Source: an uncultured Cytophagales bacterium (GTDB taxonomy: Bacteria > Bacteroidota > Bacteroidia > Cytophagales > Cyclobacteriaceae). From it: a stretch of DNA of 64,000 bases. Where the stretch lies: the NCBI GenBank assembly GCA_913057175.1, contig CAJXNP010000011.1, forward strand, positions 62,001-126,000. Direction: 5' to 3'. The notes beneath the pieces are model-generated. The model did not search any database. It was not told the DNA's origin and saw nothing but the letters and a program-made list of their open reading frames with translations. The position numbers and the translations under genes are program-made. Shown here piece after piece: positions 10,701 through 19,613 of this stretch (the stretch's first letter is position 1; every line of letters starts with the position of its first letter).

Positions 10701-10840
10701 ACCGTTATGACTGGCGGTGTGAATTTTGGAACCAACTCATAGGTTAGATAATTGTAGCTCAGCAATCCCAAAAAAATCAACAGGGAAAACACAACAACTA
10801 AGAGTGTTGGCCTTTCTATCGATAATTTGGTGATATTCAT
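7733..10840 (-). CDS. RND-family efflux permease (AcrB/MexB-like)
   Basis: 1035 residues, the normal length for an inner-membrane RND pump. The N-terminus ITKLSIERPTLLVVVFSLLI forms TM1; large periplasmic loops follow TM1 and TM7. The TM4 proton-relay stretch GILVDDSIVVIENIYRH has both aspartates (about D400/D401) and TM10 retains the lysine in VGLVGKNAILVVDF (near K928), so it should be active. The pattern fits the multidrug (HAE1-like) rather than a metal subgroup. No adaptor or TolC gene lies next to it; such a pair without a permease is found at 18.3-20.7 kb. It follows an SMP-30-like lipoprotein gene by 24 bp on the same strand, so the two may be co-transcribed. Confidence 0.93.
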   Translation of the reverse strand: MNITKLSIERPTLLVVVFSLLIFLGLLSYNYLTYELVPKFTPPVITVTTVYPGASPEEVEENISIPLEEVLSSLQNVDQLTTTSQENFSLVRLELTPNVNVTESMQEAERKLNTVVGQLPEQAQKPVLSRFDFDDLPIMRIGSFSSLDPFEFSALMEDGVIPELYKIEGVAEIRLLGKEEQEIRVSIDPDKLDALQVSIYQVLQAIKQSNLNVPVGMIKRGDKESFIRYIGELDHPSEINNLVITERAGRLIKVGNVAEIRVDPKSQDILNRINGRPSLGLDIKKQGEANAVTISTHIREKLDELSDKYKDSGLQFEIAQDTSEFTLAAANAVISDLTLAVILVSLVMLLFLHSLRNSLIVFVSIPTSIISTFIVMYVFGYTLNLLSLLGLSLAIGILVDDSIVVIENIYRHLEMKKGKVKAAYDGRMEIGFTAISITLIDVVVFLPIVFATGIVADLLRQFSVVIVTSTLMSLVVSFTLVPLLASRFGKLERITGKTFFGKFVLKFENSIDVLISQLDQVLKWAFRHKVTTLFIALVLLAGSVSLIFFGFIGLEFTKSGDRSEFMMEIELPKGTAIQKTNEVARQVEDYVSQFKEVESVFTTVGITSSGRIEFNTSNLAEMNVKLINKKKRNFTSTEFAHKIKLDIESQIPDVKIRPVGVNILGLRDDDAVQVTITGTSRDSIESYADKVFQMLDEIPGAVEVVSSESTGLPEYRIEVDHEKAQMFDLNTAQTGGVLRLAYSGDQSSKMVYNKKDLNINIRLDEEVKNKPEKLRRISFINEKGQLIRLSQFAAIERESGFSLLERTNRAPSVTLKSQVIGKPAGTIGNELKNKLESSSQPSGIEYIFGGQTKRTTDGLRTMGIAFAISILLVYLILVALYDSYHYPFVVLFSVPLAVIGALLMLALTQQALSIFSILGMIMLVGLVGKNAILVVDFTNSLREKGRELQEALLEATRLRFRPILMTNITMIIGLLPIALASGAGSEWKNGLAWALIGGLSSSMFLTLIIVPVVYYVFERSIEKMGIVRNKKVRVE

Positions 10841-10864
10841 AAAAACTTGTTCCTTGATTTATAG

Positions 10865-11908
10865 CTACATCTTCAATCTCATCAAATGCATGTCAGCAGT
10901 GATGTAGAGCGTTTTTTCGTCAGGACCAAATGCACAATTAGCGGTAGGATGTCCTGTTAATATAATTCCGAGGTGGTCTCCCTGGCTGTTAAAAATCCAA
11001 ATTCCACCAGGACCTGTTGCAAAGACATTTCCATTGCTATCAATTTTTAAACCATCCGGAAGGCCCGAATATTTTTCACCATAACCTTTACCATCAAAAT
11101 AAATCTGGCCATTTGTCAGTGTCCCATCCTCATTCACATCGAAGATATACCAGTGTATTTTATCAGGATCTGAATTTGCCACAATGATCTGCGACTCATC
11201 AGGGGTAAGAGCGATTCCATTTGGTCGGGTTAACGAATCCACCACAAGTATTGCTTCATTGGTTCCTGGTTTTACTAGATAAACCCCTTGAAAATGAATT
11301 TCCTTTGAAGAATCATTCATGTTTTTTACTAATCCATATGGTGGATCAGTGAAATACATATTTCCATTGGAAGCAAAACAAACATCATTTGGACTATTAA
11401 ATCGCTTTCCCTCCCAATTATCAGCAAGAGGTTTGAAATTTGGTTCCGGAGCATCAAGTGGAGCATCCATCAGAGCGACCTGTCTGTCACCATGCTGGCA
11501 CAAAACCAATTGACCATCGTTATTCAGTGTGAGACCATTTGAACCCATCTCCCCTCCTCTTTCAACTTCACCCGTATAACCGCTGGGATTTAGGTATTTA
11601 CTCAAACCTTCTTCATCATTCCACTTATAAACCTGGTTTGTTGGTACATCCGAAAATAATATCGAATTGAACTCGGAAACCCAGACAGGACCTTCACTCC
11701 ATTCAAAACCTTCAGTTAATTTCTCCAAAGATGCGTCGGGATTAACAATATTAAATAAGGAGGAATCGACCACAACAAAGATGTCACTTTTTGCTTGTGC
11801 TTCCATTTCTGATAGGTTTTGGTTGTCGTCACCTTTTTTTTGTGTACAGGCTGAAATAAGTATCAAGGCCGAAAAGCAAATAAAAAGGTGGATAGTAAAA
11901 TTTTTCAT
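10865..11908 (-). CDS. SMP-30/gluconolactonase/LRE-family lipoprotein
   Basis: 347 residues with a lipoprotein signal (FICFSALILISACTQ, lipobox Cys about 21). The rest is a six-bladed beta-propeller of the SMP-30/gluconolactonase type: EGPVW supplies the metal-binding Glu, NGLTLN and NSPNDVCFASNGNMYFTDPPYG the metal-binding and substrate Asn residues, RPNGIALTPDE the third Asn and GLPDGLKIDSNGN the catalytic Asp. Such proteins hydrolyse sugar lactones or related esters with a divalent cation; here the enzyme would sit on a membrane facing the periplasm or surface. The RND permease begins 24 bp downstream, which may reflect a shared promoter. Substrate unknown. Confidence 0.87.
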   Translation of the reverse strand: MKNFTIHLFICFSALILISACTQKKGDDNQNLSEMEAQAKSDIFVVVDSSLFNIVNPDASLEKLTEGFEWSEGPVWVSEFNSILFSDVPTNQVYKWNDEEGLSKYLNPSGYTGEVERGGEMGSNGLTLNNDGQLVLCQHGDRQVALMDAPLDAPEPNFKPLADNWEGKRFNSPNDVCFASNGNMYFTDPPYGLVKNMNDSSKEIHFQGVYLVKPGTNEAILVVDSLTRPNGIALTPDESQIIVANSDPDKIHWYIFDVNEDGTLTNGQIYFDGKGYGEKYSGLPDGLKIDSNGNVFATGPGGIWIFNSQGDHLGIILTGHPTANCAFGPDEKTLYITADMHLMRLKM

Positions 11909-12069
11909 AGTGATTCAGGGTTGTTAAAATTATTTGGCCAGCAAGATAAATAATCTTTTCATTAATGGTTTTCATTCACTAAAATTTGATAAAATACTGG
12001 GTATTTTCAGAAAAATAATGAGATTTGGCATAAATTACCGGCAGAGGCACTTTTGATTGATATATTTTG

Positions 12070-13245
12070 GTGAGGAAATTACTTATTCTTATTCCCCTTC
12101 TCCTTATTGGTATTTATTCCATCTCTTTTGCACAAAAAGTAGAATTAGGCGAGGCTAAATCAACGAATGACAGTTCCTTTCAATCAACCCCTGATTCAAA
12201 GAAGTTCAAAGCCAAGTTTACTCCTTTCATTGCTCCATCATTCTCACCGGAGACAAACTTTATGCTGATCGTTGGTGGACTTTTTTCCTTTAAATTCCAA
12301 CCTCTTGATTCTCTTATTAATAGTTCGTCCATTCCATTTTCAATCGGATACAGTGTCAATCAATCACTTTTGATCAACTTCCGACCATACATTTATTTCA
12401 ACAAGGATAAGTATCGGCTTTATGGTAATATTTGGGTCAAGAATATGCCCGATAATTACTTTGGTGTGGGATATGAAGAAAATTCCAATCTGGAATTAGG
12501 ATCAAATACGACATCCTACAAAAGAAACTGGTGGCAATTGGATTTTAGATTTATAAGAAAAGTCCGGGAGAATTTCTTCGCGGGAATTGTACTTGATCTT
12601 AACCGAACCGATGCCAGCGATCTCAATCCAGTTATGATGGAAGATCCTAATATAAACGCAGATGGGCAAGATATTCGGAACAGTGGTCTTGGGATCAATT
12701 TGGAATACGATAGTCGTGATGTAGCAGTAAACGCCTACAACGGTCTTCTTCTAAATGTCAGTGCAACTTTTTACGGTGAATATCTGGGGACTGATTACAA
12801 CTATGGAATCTATATCATAGACTACCGGCATTACAAAACCATAAAAAGAGAAGGTATTGTTTTAGCCTGGCAAGCAAAGACTCGGCTCGGCGCCGGAGAT
12901 GTGCCATGGCCAGAAATGTCTCAGCTGGGAACACCCTTTGATCTTCGCGGATATCGATGGGGACACTACAGGGATAAAAATTTAGTCCTTGGAATTGTTG
13001 AATATCGCCATAAATTTTTGCGAAAAAATCCGGATAAGAATGGAAGCATGCTAAGTAAACATGGTTTTGTAGCATGGGTAGCAACAGGTTCAATTGCACC
13101 TACAATTGGAGAATTTGAGCATTGGTTGCCAAACTTCGGTGGTGGCTATCGATTTGAAGTACAGCCAAGGATGAATGTCCGTGTTGATTTTGGCATCGGC
13201 CGTAAATCAAATGGCGTTTATGTCAGTTTTAATGAAGCATTTTAG
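12070..13245 (+). CDS. BamA/TamA-family outer-membrane beta-barrel protein
   Basis: About 391 residues from a GTG at 12070 (a TTG sits directly before it); there is no ATG near the signal peptide KLLILIPLLLIGIYSISFAQ. The mature protein has alternating beta strands and ends in FNEAF, an aromatic C-terminal residue typical of barrels recognised by BamA. FDLRGYRWGHYRDKNLVLG matches the conserved RGY region of the surface-antigen (D15/Omp85) barrel. No POTRA domains are present, so this is a barrel-only member of the kind common in Bacteroidota and sometimes linked to surface or transport functions that are not defined. It overlaps the end of the convergent TonB receptor gene by four bases. Confidence 0.8.
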   Translation: MRKLLILIPLLLIGIYSISFAQKVELGEAKSTNDSSFQSTPDSKKFKAKFTPFIAPSFSPETNFMLIVGGLFSFKFQPLDSLINSSSIPFSIGYSVNQSLLINFRPYIYFNKDKYRLYGNIWVKNMPDNYFGVGYEENSNLELGSNTTSYKRNWWQLDFRFIRKVRENFFAGIVLDLNRTDASDLNPVMMEDPNINADGQDIRNSGLGINLEYDSRDVAVNAYNGLLLNVSATFYGEYLGTDYNYGIYIIDYRHYKTIKREGIVLAWQAKTRLGAGDVPWPEMSQLGTPFDLRGYRWGHYRDKNLVLGIVEYRHKFLRKNPDKNGSMLSKHGFVAWVATGSIAPTIGEFEHWLPNFGGGYRFEVQPRMNVRVDFGIGRKSNGVYVSFNEAF

Positions 13246-16037
13246 TTCAAAAACTGATCGAACGTCCAGGAGAAATAATACAATCCACCTACTTTCGCCG
13301 AACCGTAAATAGTTGTGTAGTACTGATTCAGAATGTTGGAACCTCCGATTTTTAAAAACGATTTAAGACTTCTTACCTTATAGGATACTTGCATGTCCAG
13401 TGTGGAATAGGCAGGGATCTCAGCATTACCAAAAGACGATTGCCAGTAAAAGTCATTCTGCCATCTCCAGTTTACACTAAATCCAATATTTCTATAAACA
13501 TTTCGGTTGCTGATACCCATGTTAATTCGATAGTCAGGTGTATTAAACCTGGTTTCAAAGCCTCTCTCCTCTTCATCAATATCCTCAATTGCATTGTAAG
13601 CAATGTTTCCTGTAAGCATATATCCTTTCCCCACGGAATAATCGGCGCCAATCGCCCAACCATATGATGTAATGGGCTTATCCAGACTGATGGATGTCTG
13701 GAAGCGCTGTTCATTTACTGAATCATATGGATGCATAACAAGGTTTTGTGTAGCCAGAAAGCCATTGTACTTATTCTGATAAAAATACCCATCAACAAAA
13801 AGTTTTTTATCAAAATAAAGTCCTCTATATCCTATCTCAAAAGCCGTAACCGTCTCCGGTACAAACGGCGGAATGATAAACGGGCCATTATCTAAAATTG
13901 GTTCTCCAACAATCGCATTTCGACCATCCAATGGATAAACAGGATTAGTGTCAAACCCATACATCGCCTGAACTTCCGGAAGTCCGCCAATTACAGTAAA
14001 TTGTCCTACCTGGATATCATTTAGCTGATCAGAAACTGTAGGGAATCTGAAAGCCGTTTGAAGAGATCCACGAATTTTATGATATCGATTACTCCCAATT
14101 GAGTAAACAAATGAAAATCTTGGGGTAAAACGTTCCTCAAAATTATCATTCTTATCATACCTGGCGGAAGCTGTTAGCTCCAATCTTTTATTAAGTACGG
14201 CCTTATCCAATTGAGCAAAAAAGCCATATTCATTGATGTCAATTGGATTCCCTGGTTCATCAATGAAAACAGTACCTTCACTATTGACCTGATACAATTT
14301 ATAGTTTGCGCCAACGAATAATCCCAGACCATTGATATGTCTACCGAGATTATACATTGCATCCAGAGCATACATACGGCTTTTATCAATCACTTCACTT
14401 CCTCCCTGGCTGACGGGGGTATTGGTAATTCCATTTTTATAGGATTCAAATTCCTCAGATCCCGGAAGGGGAAGAGCAGGGTTACCTTGAATGATTACTC
14501 CTCCATTTTCATTTCTATTGTCTGCGGTTTGCCTTGCGATACGATGAGCCAACTCCTGAGGGGTACCAAAAAGGATCTGTTGGGTATATTCGTTGATATA
14601 CTGAGGATACCAATCTGTGCTCGGCTTCCAGGCTTCATTGATCAGATTTCCAGTTGCCCCGGCATCGTAGCTATCCCCAGAGTCTTCCCATACTCCATAA
14701 CCTCTTACATAAAAGTCAGGGCTTTTGATTTCCAGCTTGGCATTGATCATATGAAAGTCGACAAGTGAAAACCGGTTCTGAGCAGAATAAACCGAAGTAC
14801 CCCTGCCATAGCTTGCCTGACCGACAGCTTCAACGTTCTCCGTTATTTTATAATGCAGCGATGCTGAGGTGCGTAGATTTTCAGTATTGTAATCTACCAA
14901 ATTTTCTTCCTTCCAACCAGTTCTTGTTATCAGCTGATCATTAAAATTTGTGTAAATAAGATTTTCAATATTCTCGTATTGCGGTGTGCCGGGTTGCAGA
15001 TCTAAAGCATCAACTAAACCCTCAAAAACACCGGGGCCGATATCCTGGAGGTTTACTTCAGCTATGATGTCATCTCCATAAACATTGACGCCGTCATAAC
15101 CTGGATTTGTCTGCCTGTTCAATGACGGATCGTCTAAATCATTCCTGTCTCGGTAATCTGTTGCATGCCAGTCGAGCGCTCGTGTGTACCCTGCTGTAAC
15201 TTTCAATGCCAGCTTATTATTAATGGCTTTAGCATACCTCAAATTAAAATCATACATCGGCCGTACACCTTCATCGTGCTCAGCGCCGATATGCATGACA
15301 CCAACCTGACCGGAGGCGCTCAATCCCTGATAGTCAAAAGGATTTTTGCTTGTCATAAGCAAAGTTCCGTTAAGCCCTCCCGGGCCATAAATAGCTGATG
15401 ATGCCCCGATAATGTATTCAACACTCTCAATATCAAGTTGAGACAATCCAAATATGTTACCTGCCGCAAAACCCAATCCGGGAGAATTATTATTAACCCC
15501 ATCTACTAATTGATTTAAACGTGGATTTGTCTCACCATTGAAGCCTCTTGCGTTGGGGAACCTGAACAGCAAACTTTGCACGTTCATATCAACCCCTTTA
15601 ATTTTGTAGAGTTCATCAAAAAAGTTAGCAGCAGCCGTTTGCTGTAAGTCGCGAAGACCCAGCTTTTCGACTGTGACAGACGAGTTCATTACCTTTTCCT
15701 CCACTCTGTCAGCAGAAATTATTATTTCTTCCCCGACGATATAATCATCAATCAGACGAACATGGAGTTCCGTTTCCTTTTCTGTTATTTCAAATTCCTG
15801 GGGTGTATATCCTACACTTGAAACAACCAGGTAAAATGGAGGCGCTTCCTGAGTTTCGAGGCTAAAGTTTCCCTCCAAATCTGAAATTGTTCCTATTAAT
15901 TTGTTCTTCAGGGTAATATTCACGCCAAAAAGCGGCCAATCCATTTCATCGTCTTTAACCGATCCATGAATGATTGTTTGTGAATAAGCTGACAGTGTAA
16001 TGACTATACAAAAAATTGCTAATGCTATCCGTTTCAT
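13242..16037 (-). CDS. TonB-dependent receptor with carboxypeptidase-like N-domain
   Basis: Outer-membrane active transporter of about 931 residues. The frame extends upstream, but the ATG at 16037 gives a clean signal peptide (MKRIALAIFCIVITLSAYSQ). A CarboxypepD_reg-like domain (about 20-110) precedes a TonB-box-like EEIIISADR, the plug (IKGVDMNVQ ... SSAIYGPGGLNGTLLMTSKNP) and a 22-strand barrel ending in SWTFDQFLN. No SusD gene is adjacent, so it is not a classical glycan PUL receptor. It is clearly paralogous to the receptor at 23.8-26.7 kb: both have NPFxYQGLSA after the plug and KIGGSNIxNxYY near the C-terminus. Substrate unknown; metal chelates, peptides or lipids are all possible. 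Confidence 0.93.
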   Translation of the reverse strand: MKRIALAIFCIVITLSAYSQTIIHGSVKDDEMDWPLFGVNITLKNKLIGTISDLEGNFSLETQEAPPFYLVVSSVGYTPQEFEITEKETELHVRLIDDYIVGEEIIISADRVEEKVMNSSVTVEKLGLRDLQQTAAANFFDELYKIKGVDMNVQSLLFRFPNARGFNGETNPRLNQLVDGVNNNSPGLGFAAGNIFGLSQLDIESVEYIIGASSAIYGPGGLNGTLLMTSKNPFDYQGLSASGQVGVMHIGAEHDEGVRPMYDFNLRYAKAINNKLALKVTAGYTRALDWHATDYRDRNDLDDPSLNRQTNPGYDGVNVYGDDIIAEVNLQDIGPGVFEGLVDALDLQPGTPQYENIENLIYTNFNDQLITRTGWKEENLVDYNTENLRTSASLHYKITENVEAVGQASYGRGTSVYSAQNRFSLVDFHMINAKLEIKSPDFYVRGYGVWEDSGDSYDAGATGNLINEAWKPSTDWYPQYINEYTQQILFGTPQELAHRIARQTADNRNENGGVIIQGNPALPLPGSEEFESYKNGITNTPVSQGGSEVIDKSRMYALDAMYNLGRHINGLGLFVGANYKLYQVNSEGTVFIDEPGNPIDINEYGFFAQLDKAVLNKRLELTASARYDKNDNFEERFTPRFSFVYSIGSNRYHKIRGSLQTAFRFPTVSDQLNDIQVGQFTVIGGLPEVQAMYGFDTNPVYPLDGRNAIVGEPILDNGPFIIPPFVPETVTAFEIGYRGLYFDKKLFVDGYFYQNKYNGFLATQNLVMHPYDSVNEQRFQTSISLDKPITSYGWAIGADYSVGKGYMLTGNIAYNAIEDIDEEERGFETRFNTPDYRINMGISNRNVYRNIGFSVNWRWQNDFYWQSSFGNAEIPAYSTLDMQVSYKVRSLKSFLKIGGSNILNQYYTTIYGSAKVGGLYYFSWTFDQFLN

Positions 16038-16200
16038 TTCGTCCGAATTAGGTCCCTTCTTTACATCGAAAAAGTTTATTTGAGTTTTGAAAACACAACT
16101 CAAAAAACTTGGTGCAATGAACTTACAGAAACTTTTTTCATCCACACTAGTAAATTTGGTGGATAAAAAATTTGTGTAAGTTTCAAATTAAAAAACATTT

Positions 16201-17319
16201 TCAATTTACTACAATTTCTTTTGGTATGGAATAGTTCCATTTCTGAATATATGTTGACCAGTTTTCGTTGATCAAGTTTAATTCCCTCCGGGTAATATTG
16301 TATTTATTTTTTTTATATCCCTTGTTTTGAGACAAGTATTTTAGAAAAACCTTTTCCTGATCTGCATAATTTCCCAAATCGAGTTTTTGATACATTTCAT
16401 GGATATAGGTTAATGGATCCTCTTCAAATTCTTCGAAAGATACCTCGTAAAAATTATTTTCATTAAAAAGAGCGATTTTCTCAAAATAGTCCTGATAGAC
16501 TTTTTCATATATTTCGATGACAACCTTCTCGACAAATTCCTCGCCTACTTCCTGAAACCAAAGCGTTGGCAATAATTCCATGAAGAATTTTTTAGTGGAA
16601 AGATAGACAATATACGGATTGCGGTAAATATGAATGAATTTAGCTTCCGGAAAGATCTCCATTATCTTGTCATATCTACCAGTATTAACAGGATTCTTGA
16701 CAATCAGATTTCTTCCTCCGGTATTGATTTTTGCCTTGATCAATAGCTTTTTGTAGTTCCTTTTCCAGTTTTCCAGAATGGTAGGATCAACATTTTCAAA
16801 TCGTATAAAATCCCTGTAGAACTCCCTGTATGAATTGGGAAAATAAAAAAAGTTGTAATACGAATGAGGGCATAGGTTGCCAATAGCAAATTCATCCTCC
16901 TGAGGAAAGTCAATATTTAACCTGACATTGTCGCTTGGTCTTTTTTCCGGCATGTTCCATTTCATGAAATTCTTGAAAACAGCTTTGCTACCGAGGTTAT
17001 TTGGGAACAGTGAATTGTAAGTAGTGATGTACGCAGCATCTGTTGCCTGGCATAACAGGTTGTGCAAGTGAGTAGTTCCGCTCCGCCAATGTCCCAAAAC
17101 AAATATGGGAGGACGTTGAAATTCGAAATTTTGAATTTTACTCTTATATTTTAAATTTTCATAGATGTGAAAAGGTGTAGCAATCAGGATGATGAGTTGT
17201 GTAATTGCATGTTTGAAATAAAATTTTGATGAGATTTTATTACCCTTAATTACTTTAAAGTAATTTTGAAGGGTTGTACCTGCCAATGTTGAAATAGGAG
17301 GTAATTTGAATTCAGCCAT
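16201..17319 (-). CDS. Sulfotransferase family protein
   Basis: 372 residues with the PAPS-binding features of sulfotransferases: the 5'-phosphosulfate loop LGHWRSGTTHLHNLL (about 95-109) and the 3'-phosphate motif FPEAKFIHIYRNPYIVYLSTKKF (about 222-244, with the R..P..S pattern). A hydrophobic stretch near residues 35-55 may tether it to the membrane. It would move sulfate from PAPS to a hydroxyl on a lipid, sugar or small molecule; bacterial family members do all of these. The gene is divergent from the DUF1295-TolC-adaptor operon, starting 60 bp away, so they may share a regulatory region. No PAPS-synthesis genes are in the window. Confidence 0.85.
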   Translation of the reverse strand: MAEFKLPPISTLAGTTLQNYFKVIKGNKISSKFYFKHAITQLIILIATPFHIYENLKYKSKIQNFEFQRPPIFVLGHWRSGTTHLHNLLCQATDAAYITTYNSLFPNNLGSKAVFKNFMKWNMPEKRPSDNVRLNIDFPQEDEFAIGNLCPHSYYNFFYFPNSYREFYRDFIRFENVDPTILENWKRNYKKLLIKAKINTGGRNLIVKNPVNTGRYDKIMEIFPEAKFIHIYRNPYIVYLSTKKFFMELLPTLWFQEVGEEFVEKVVIEIYEKVYQDYFEKIALFNENNFYEVSFEEFEEDPLTYIHEMYQKLDLGNYADQEKVFLKYLSQNKGYKKNKYNITRRELNLINENWSTYIQKWNYSIPKEIVVN

Positions 17320-17379
17320 TCAAAAATAAAAGTTTTATAATTTAGAATTTTAAATTGATAGTTTTAGTGCAAAAAAAGC

Positions 17380-18267
17380 ATGGCGCGGATTGAAAACAAA
17401 TTTTCGAGATCACAATCGTTGACAATAGTTTTGATTGCATACGTATTGTGTATCATCGGCGGCTATTATTCTTTGAACTTTTTTTCCGAACAGCATATCG
17501 TCTGGCAACTTTTCTGGGCGGATTTTGTTGCAACGGTTATCATTTTCATCTTTAGTTATATCTTCCGAAATTCCAGTATATACGATCCCTATTGGAGTGT
17601 CATTCCGCCTTTCATTGCCTTGTTTTGGATGAAAATTGCCCCTGAAGAAGCAAATATCTATCGTCAGATTGTTGTACTGTGCCTCGTAACTTTATGGTCT
17701 GTCCGGCTGACTTTAAACTGGATCAGGGGATGGACCGGCCTCGATCATGAAGACTGGAGATACATAGATATTGCTAATAAAACAGGTAAATTATACTGGC
17801 TGGTCAGTTTTCTTGGTATCCATCTGATGCCAACCATATTGGTCTTTCTTGGCTGTTTGCCATTCTACTATACCATGATCAGCCCTGAACCACTGGGTTT
17901 ATTTGATGGTATTGCCACACTTGTTACCCTATCCGCTATAGCAATTGAGGCTATTTCTGACGAACAGCTTAAATCATTCAAAAAGAAAATGGGGAAAGGC
18001 CTGTTCAGATCAGGTATTTGGGCATATTCGCGACATCCCAATTATTTTGGAGAAGTTACCTTTTGGTTGGGATTATTTTTGTTTGTTTTACAGACAAATT
18101 ACCCAGATAAATGGTGGATGAGTATTGGATTCATCTTAATGGTGCTTTTATTCGTTTTTATCAGTGTACCCATGATGGACAAACACCATATGATAAAAAG
18201 GCCTGGCTATTCGCAATATATGGAAGAAGTTTCAGCTATCGTTCCTTTACCTCCTAAAAGACATTAA
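17380..18267 (+). CDS. DUF1295 (steroid 5-alpha-reductase-like) membrane protein
   Basis: 295 residues with at least six hydrophobic segments. The C-terminal core SDEQLKSFKKKMGKGLFRSG followed by IWAYSRHPNYFGEVTFWLG is the DUF1295 signature, related to the C-terminal domain of steroid 5-alpha reductases and to ICMT-type methyltransferases. The reaction of the bacterial family is not established: an NAD(P)H-dependent reduction of an enoyl lipid or a methyl transfer are the usual suggestions. It opens an operon with TolC and an adaptor: one base separates its stop codon from the tolC-like ATG, so expression is almost certainly coupled. Confidence 0.85.
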   Translation: MARIENKFSRSQSLTIVLIAYVLCIIGGYYSLNFFSEQHIVWQLFWADFVATVIIFIFSYIFRNSSIYDPYWSVIPPFIALFWMKIAPEEANIYRQIVVLCLVTLWSVRLTLNWIRGWTGLDHEDWRYIDIANKTGKLYWLVSFLGIHLMPTILVFLGCLPFYYTMISPEPLGLFDGIATLVTLSAIAIEAISDEQLKSFKKKMGKGLFRSGIWAYSRHPNYFGEVTFWLGLFLFVLQTNYPDKWWMSIGFILMVLLFVFISVPMMDKHHMIKRPGYSQYMEEVSAIVPLPPKRH

Positions 18268-18268
18268 T

Positions 18269-19612
18269 ATGAAGCAATTTTACTTTCTTGTTTCGTTATT
18301 TTTGTCAATTTCCTATGTGGGATTTAGTCAGCAGTATGATCTGAAATCATCAATAAAAAAAGCACTCCAAAACAACTATCTCATTAAGAATCAAAACATT
18401 GACAATCAAATTAATTTAAATAATTATTCCCTGCAACGAACTGCATACAACCCTCATATAAAAGGTTTCGCCAATTACTACTATTATCCCGGCGATTTAC
18501 CACTTTACATATTTCCTGAAGAAGAAGGAAGCATTTTATCGGAAGGCACATCCAATGGTGTATATCCTGTCCCACTTGGATTAAGGCACAATTACATGGT
18601 TGGGATCAATTTTGAACAGACACTATTTGATGCAGATTTTTTCCTAAAAAATAAAAGCAGTAACCTTGTAAATGCCACCAATCAACTACTGACCCAAAAA
18701 GTAGAAGGCGAAGTTATTTACTCCGTTGCAAAGGCATATTTTGAGATTTTGAGAAATCAAAAAAAAGGAGAATCAATTCTATTCAATCAAAAGAGGCTGG
18801 ATGTTTCCGAATCAATTATCAGAAAGCAAATTCAAAATGAAATGGCTCCTCAGACTGATCTGGAAGAGATTTCTCTCAAAAAGAAAAAGCTAAGAATTAG
18901 CTATGAAAAATTGATTTCAGGAATTGAAAAACAGGAAAATTATTTGAAGTTTTTAATGGGAATCGAACACAATGAGGAAATAGAAATAGTATGGGATTTT
19001 GATGATTTTTCTCTTGGTCTGATTGATTCTTTGGAGCTGACGGATCATCCAAATAATAAGCTGATAGAAAAAAATATTGAGTCAAACCAGATCAGGCAAA
19101 AAGTTATTTCAAATGAGAAATTACCTGAACTAAAGGCATATGCCAATTTAATTTATCAATCACAGGGGGAGAATATCAATCCATTTGGCGATAAGCAAAA
19201 TTGGTACAGTCCAAGCACGATCGGTTTGACATTGAGTATTCCGATCATGAATGGATCGGAGAAAAATACTCGAATTGAAAACCTGAAACTGGAACAGCTC
19301 AAAAGTGAAGCTCAAAAAGCACAGAATGACGCGTACCTCCAAATGATGTATGACAATGCGATCACAGACCTGGAAATCAGCAAGAAAAATGTGGAAGAGA
19401 AAAATCTAAATTTGGAACTACAACAAAGATTGTACAAAAGAAAACAGGAAATGTTTGCAAAAAGCATGATTACGATTAATGATTTGCTGGAGGCAGAAGC
19501 TGCATTAATCGAAGCTGAAAATGAGCAAACCGATGCAAAATTTGACTATCTTTTAAATCAAATTGAGGTTTTAAAAACTACAGGAAACCTGAAATCCCTA
19601 CTAGAACAATAA
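18269..19612 (+). CDS. TolC-family outer-membrane efflux protein
   Basis: 447 residues with a signal peptide (FYFLVSLFLSISYVGFSQ). The sequence has the two-fold repeat of the outer-membrane-factor family: long amphipathic helices (for example GEVIYSVAKAYFEILRNQKK and LIEAENEQTDAKFDYLLN) alternating with short beta segments (FEQTLFDADFF; PSTIGLTLSIPIMNG). It would form the exit duct of a tripartite pump. The gene lies one base after the DUF1295 gene and one base before the adaptor gene, but no inner-membrane permease follows; the nearest is the RND permease at 7.7-10.8 kb. Confidence 0.92.
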   Translation: MKQFYFLVSLFLSISYVGFSQQYDLKSSIKKALQNNYLIKNQNIDNQINLNNYSLQRTAYNPHIKGFANYYYYPGDLPLYIFPEEEGSILSEGTSNGVYPVPLGLRHNYMVGINFEQTLFDADFFLKNKSSNLVNATNQLLTQKVEGEVIYSVAKAYFEILRNQKKGESILFNQKRLDVSESIIRKQIQNEMAPQTDLEEISLKKKKLRISYEKLISGIEKQENYLKFLMGIEHNEEIEIVWDFDDFSLGLIDSLELTDHPNNKLIEKNIESNQIRQKVISNEKLPELKAYANLIYQSQGENINPFGDKQNWYSPSTIGLTLSIPIMNGSEKNTRIENLKLEQLKSEAQKAQNDAYLQMMYDNAITDLEISKKNVEEKNLNLELQQRLYKRKQEMFAKSMITINDLLEAEAALIEAENEQTDAKFDYLLNQIEVLKTTGNLKSLLEQ

Positions 19613-19613
19613 T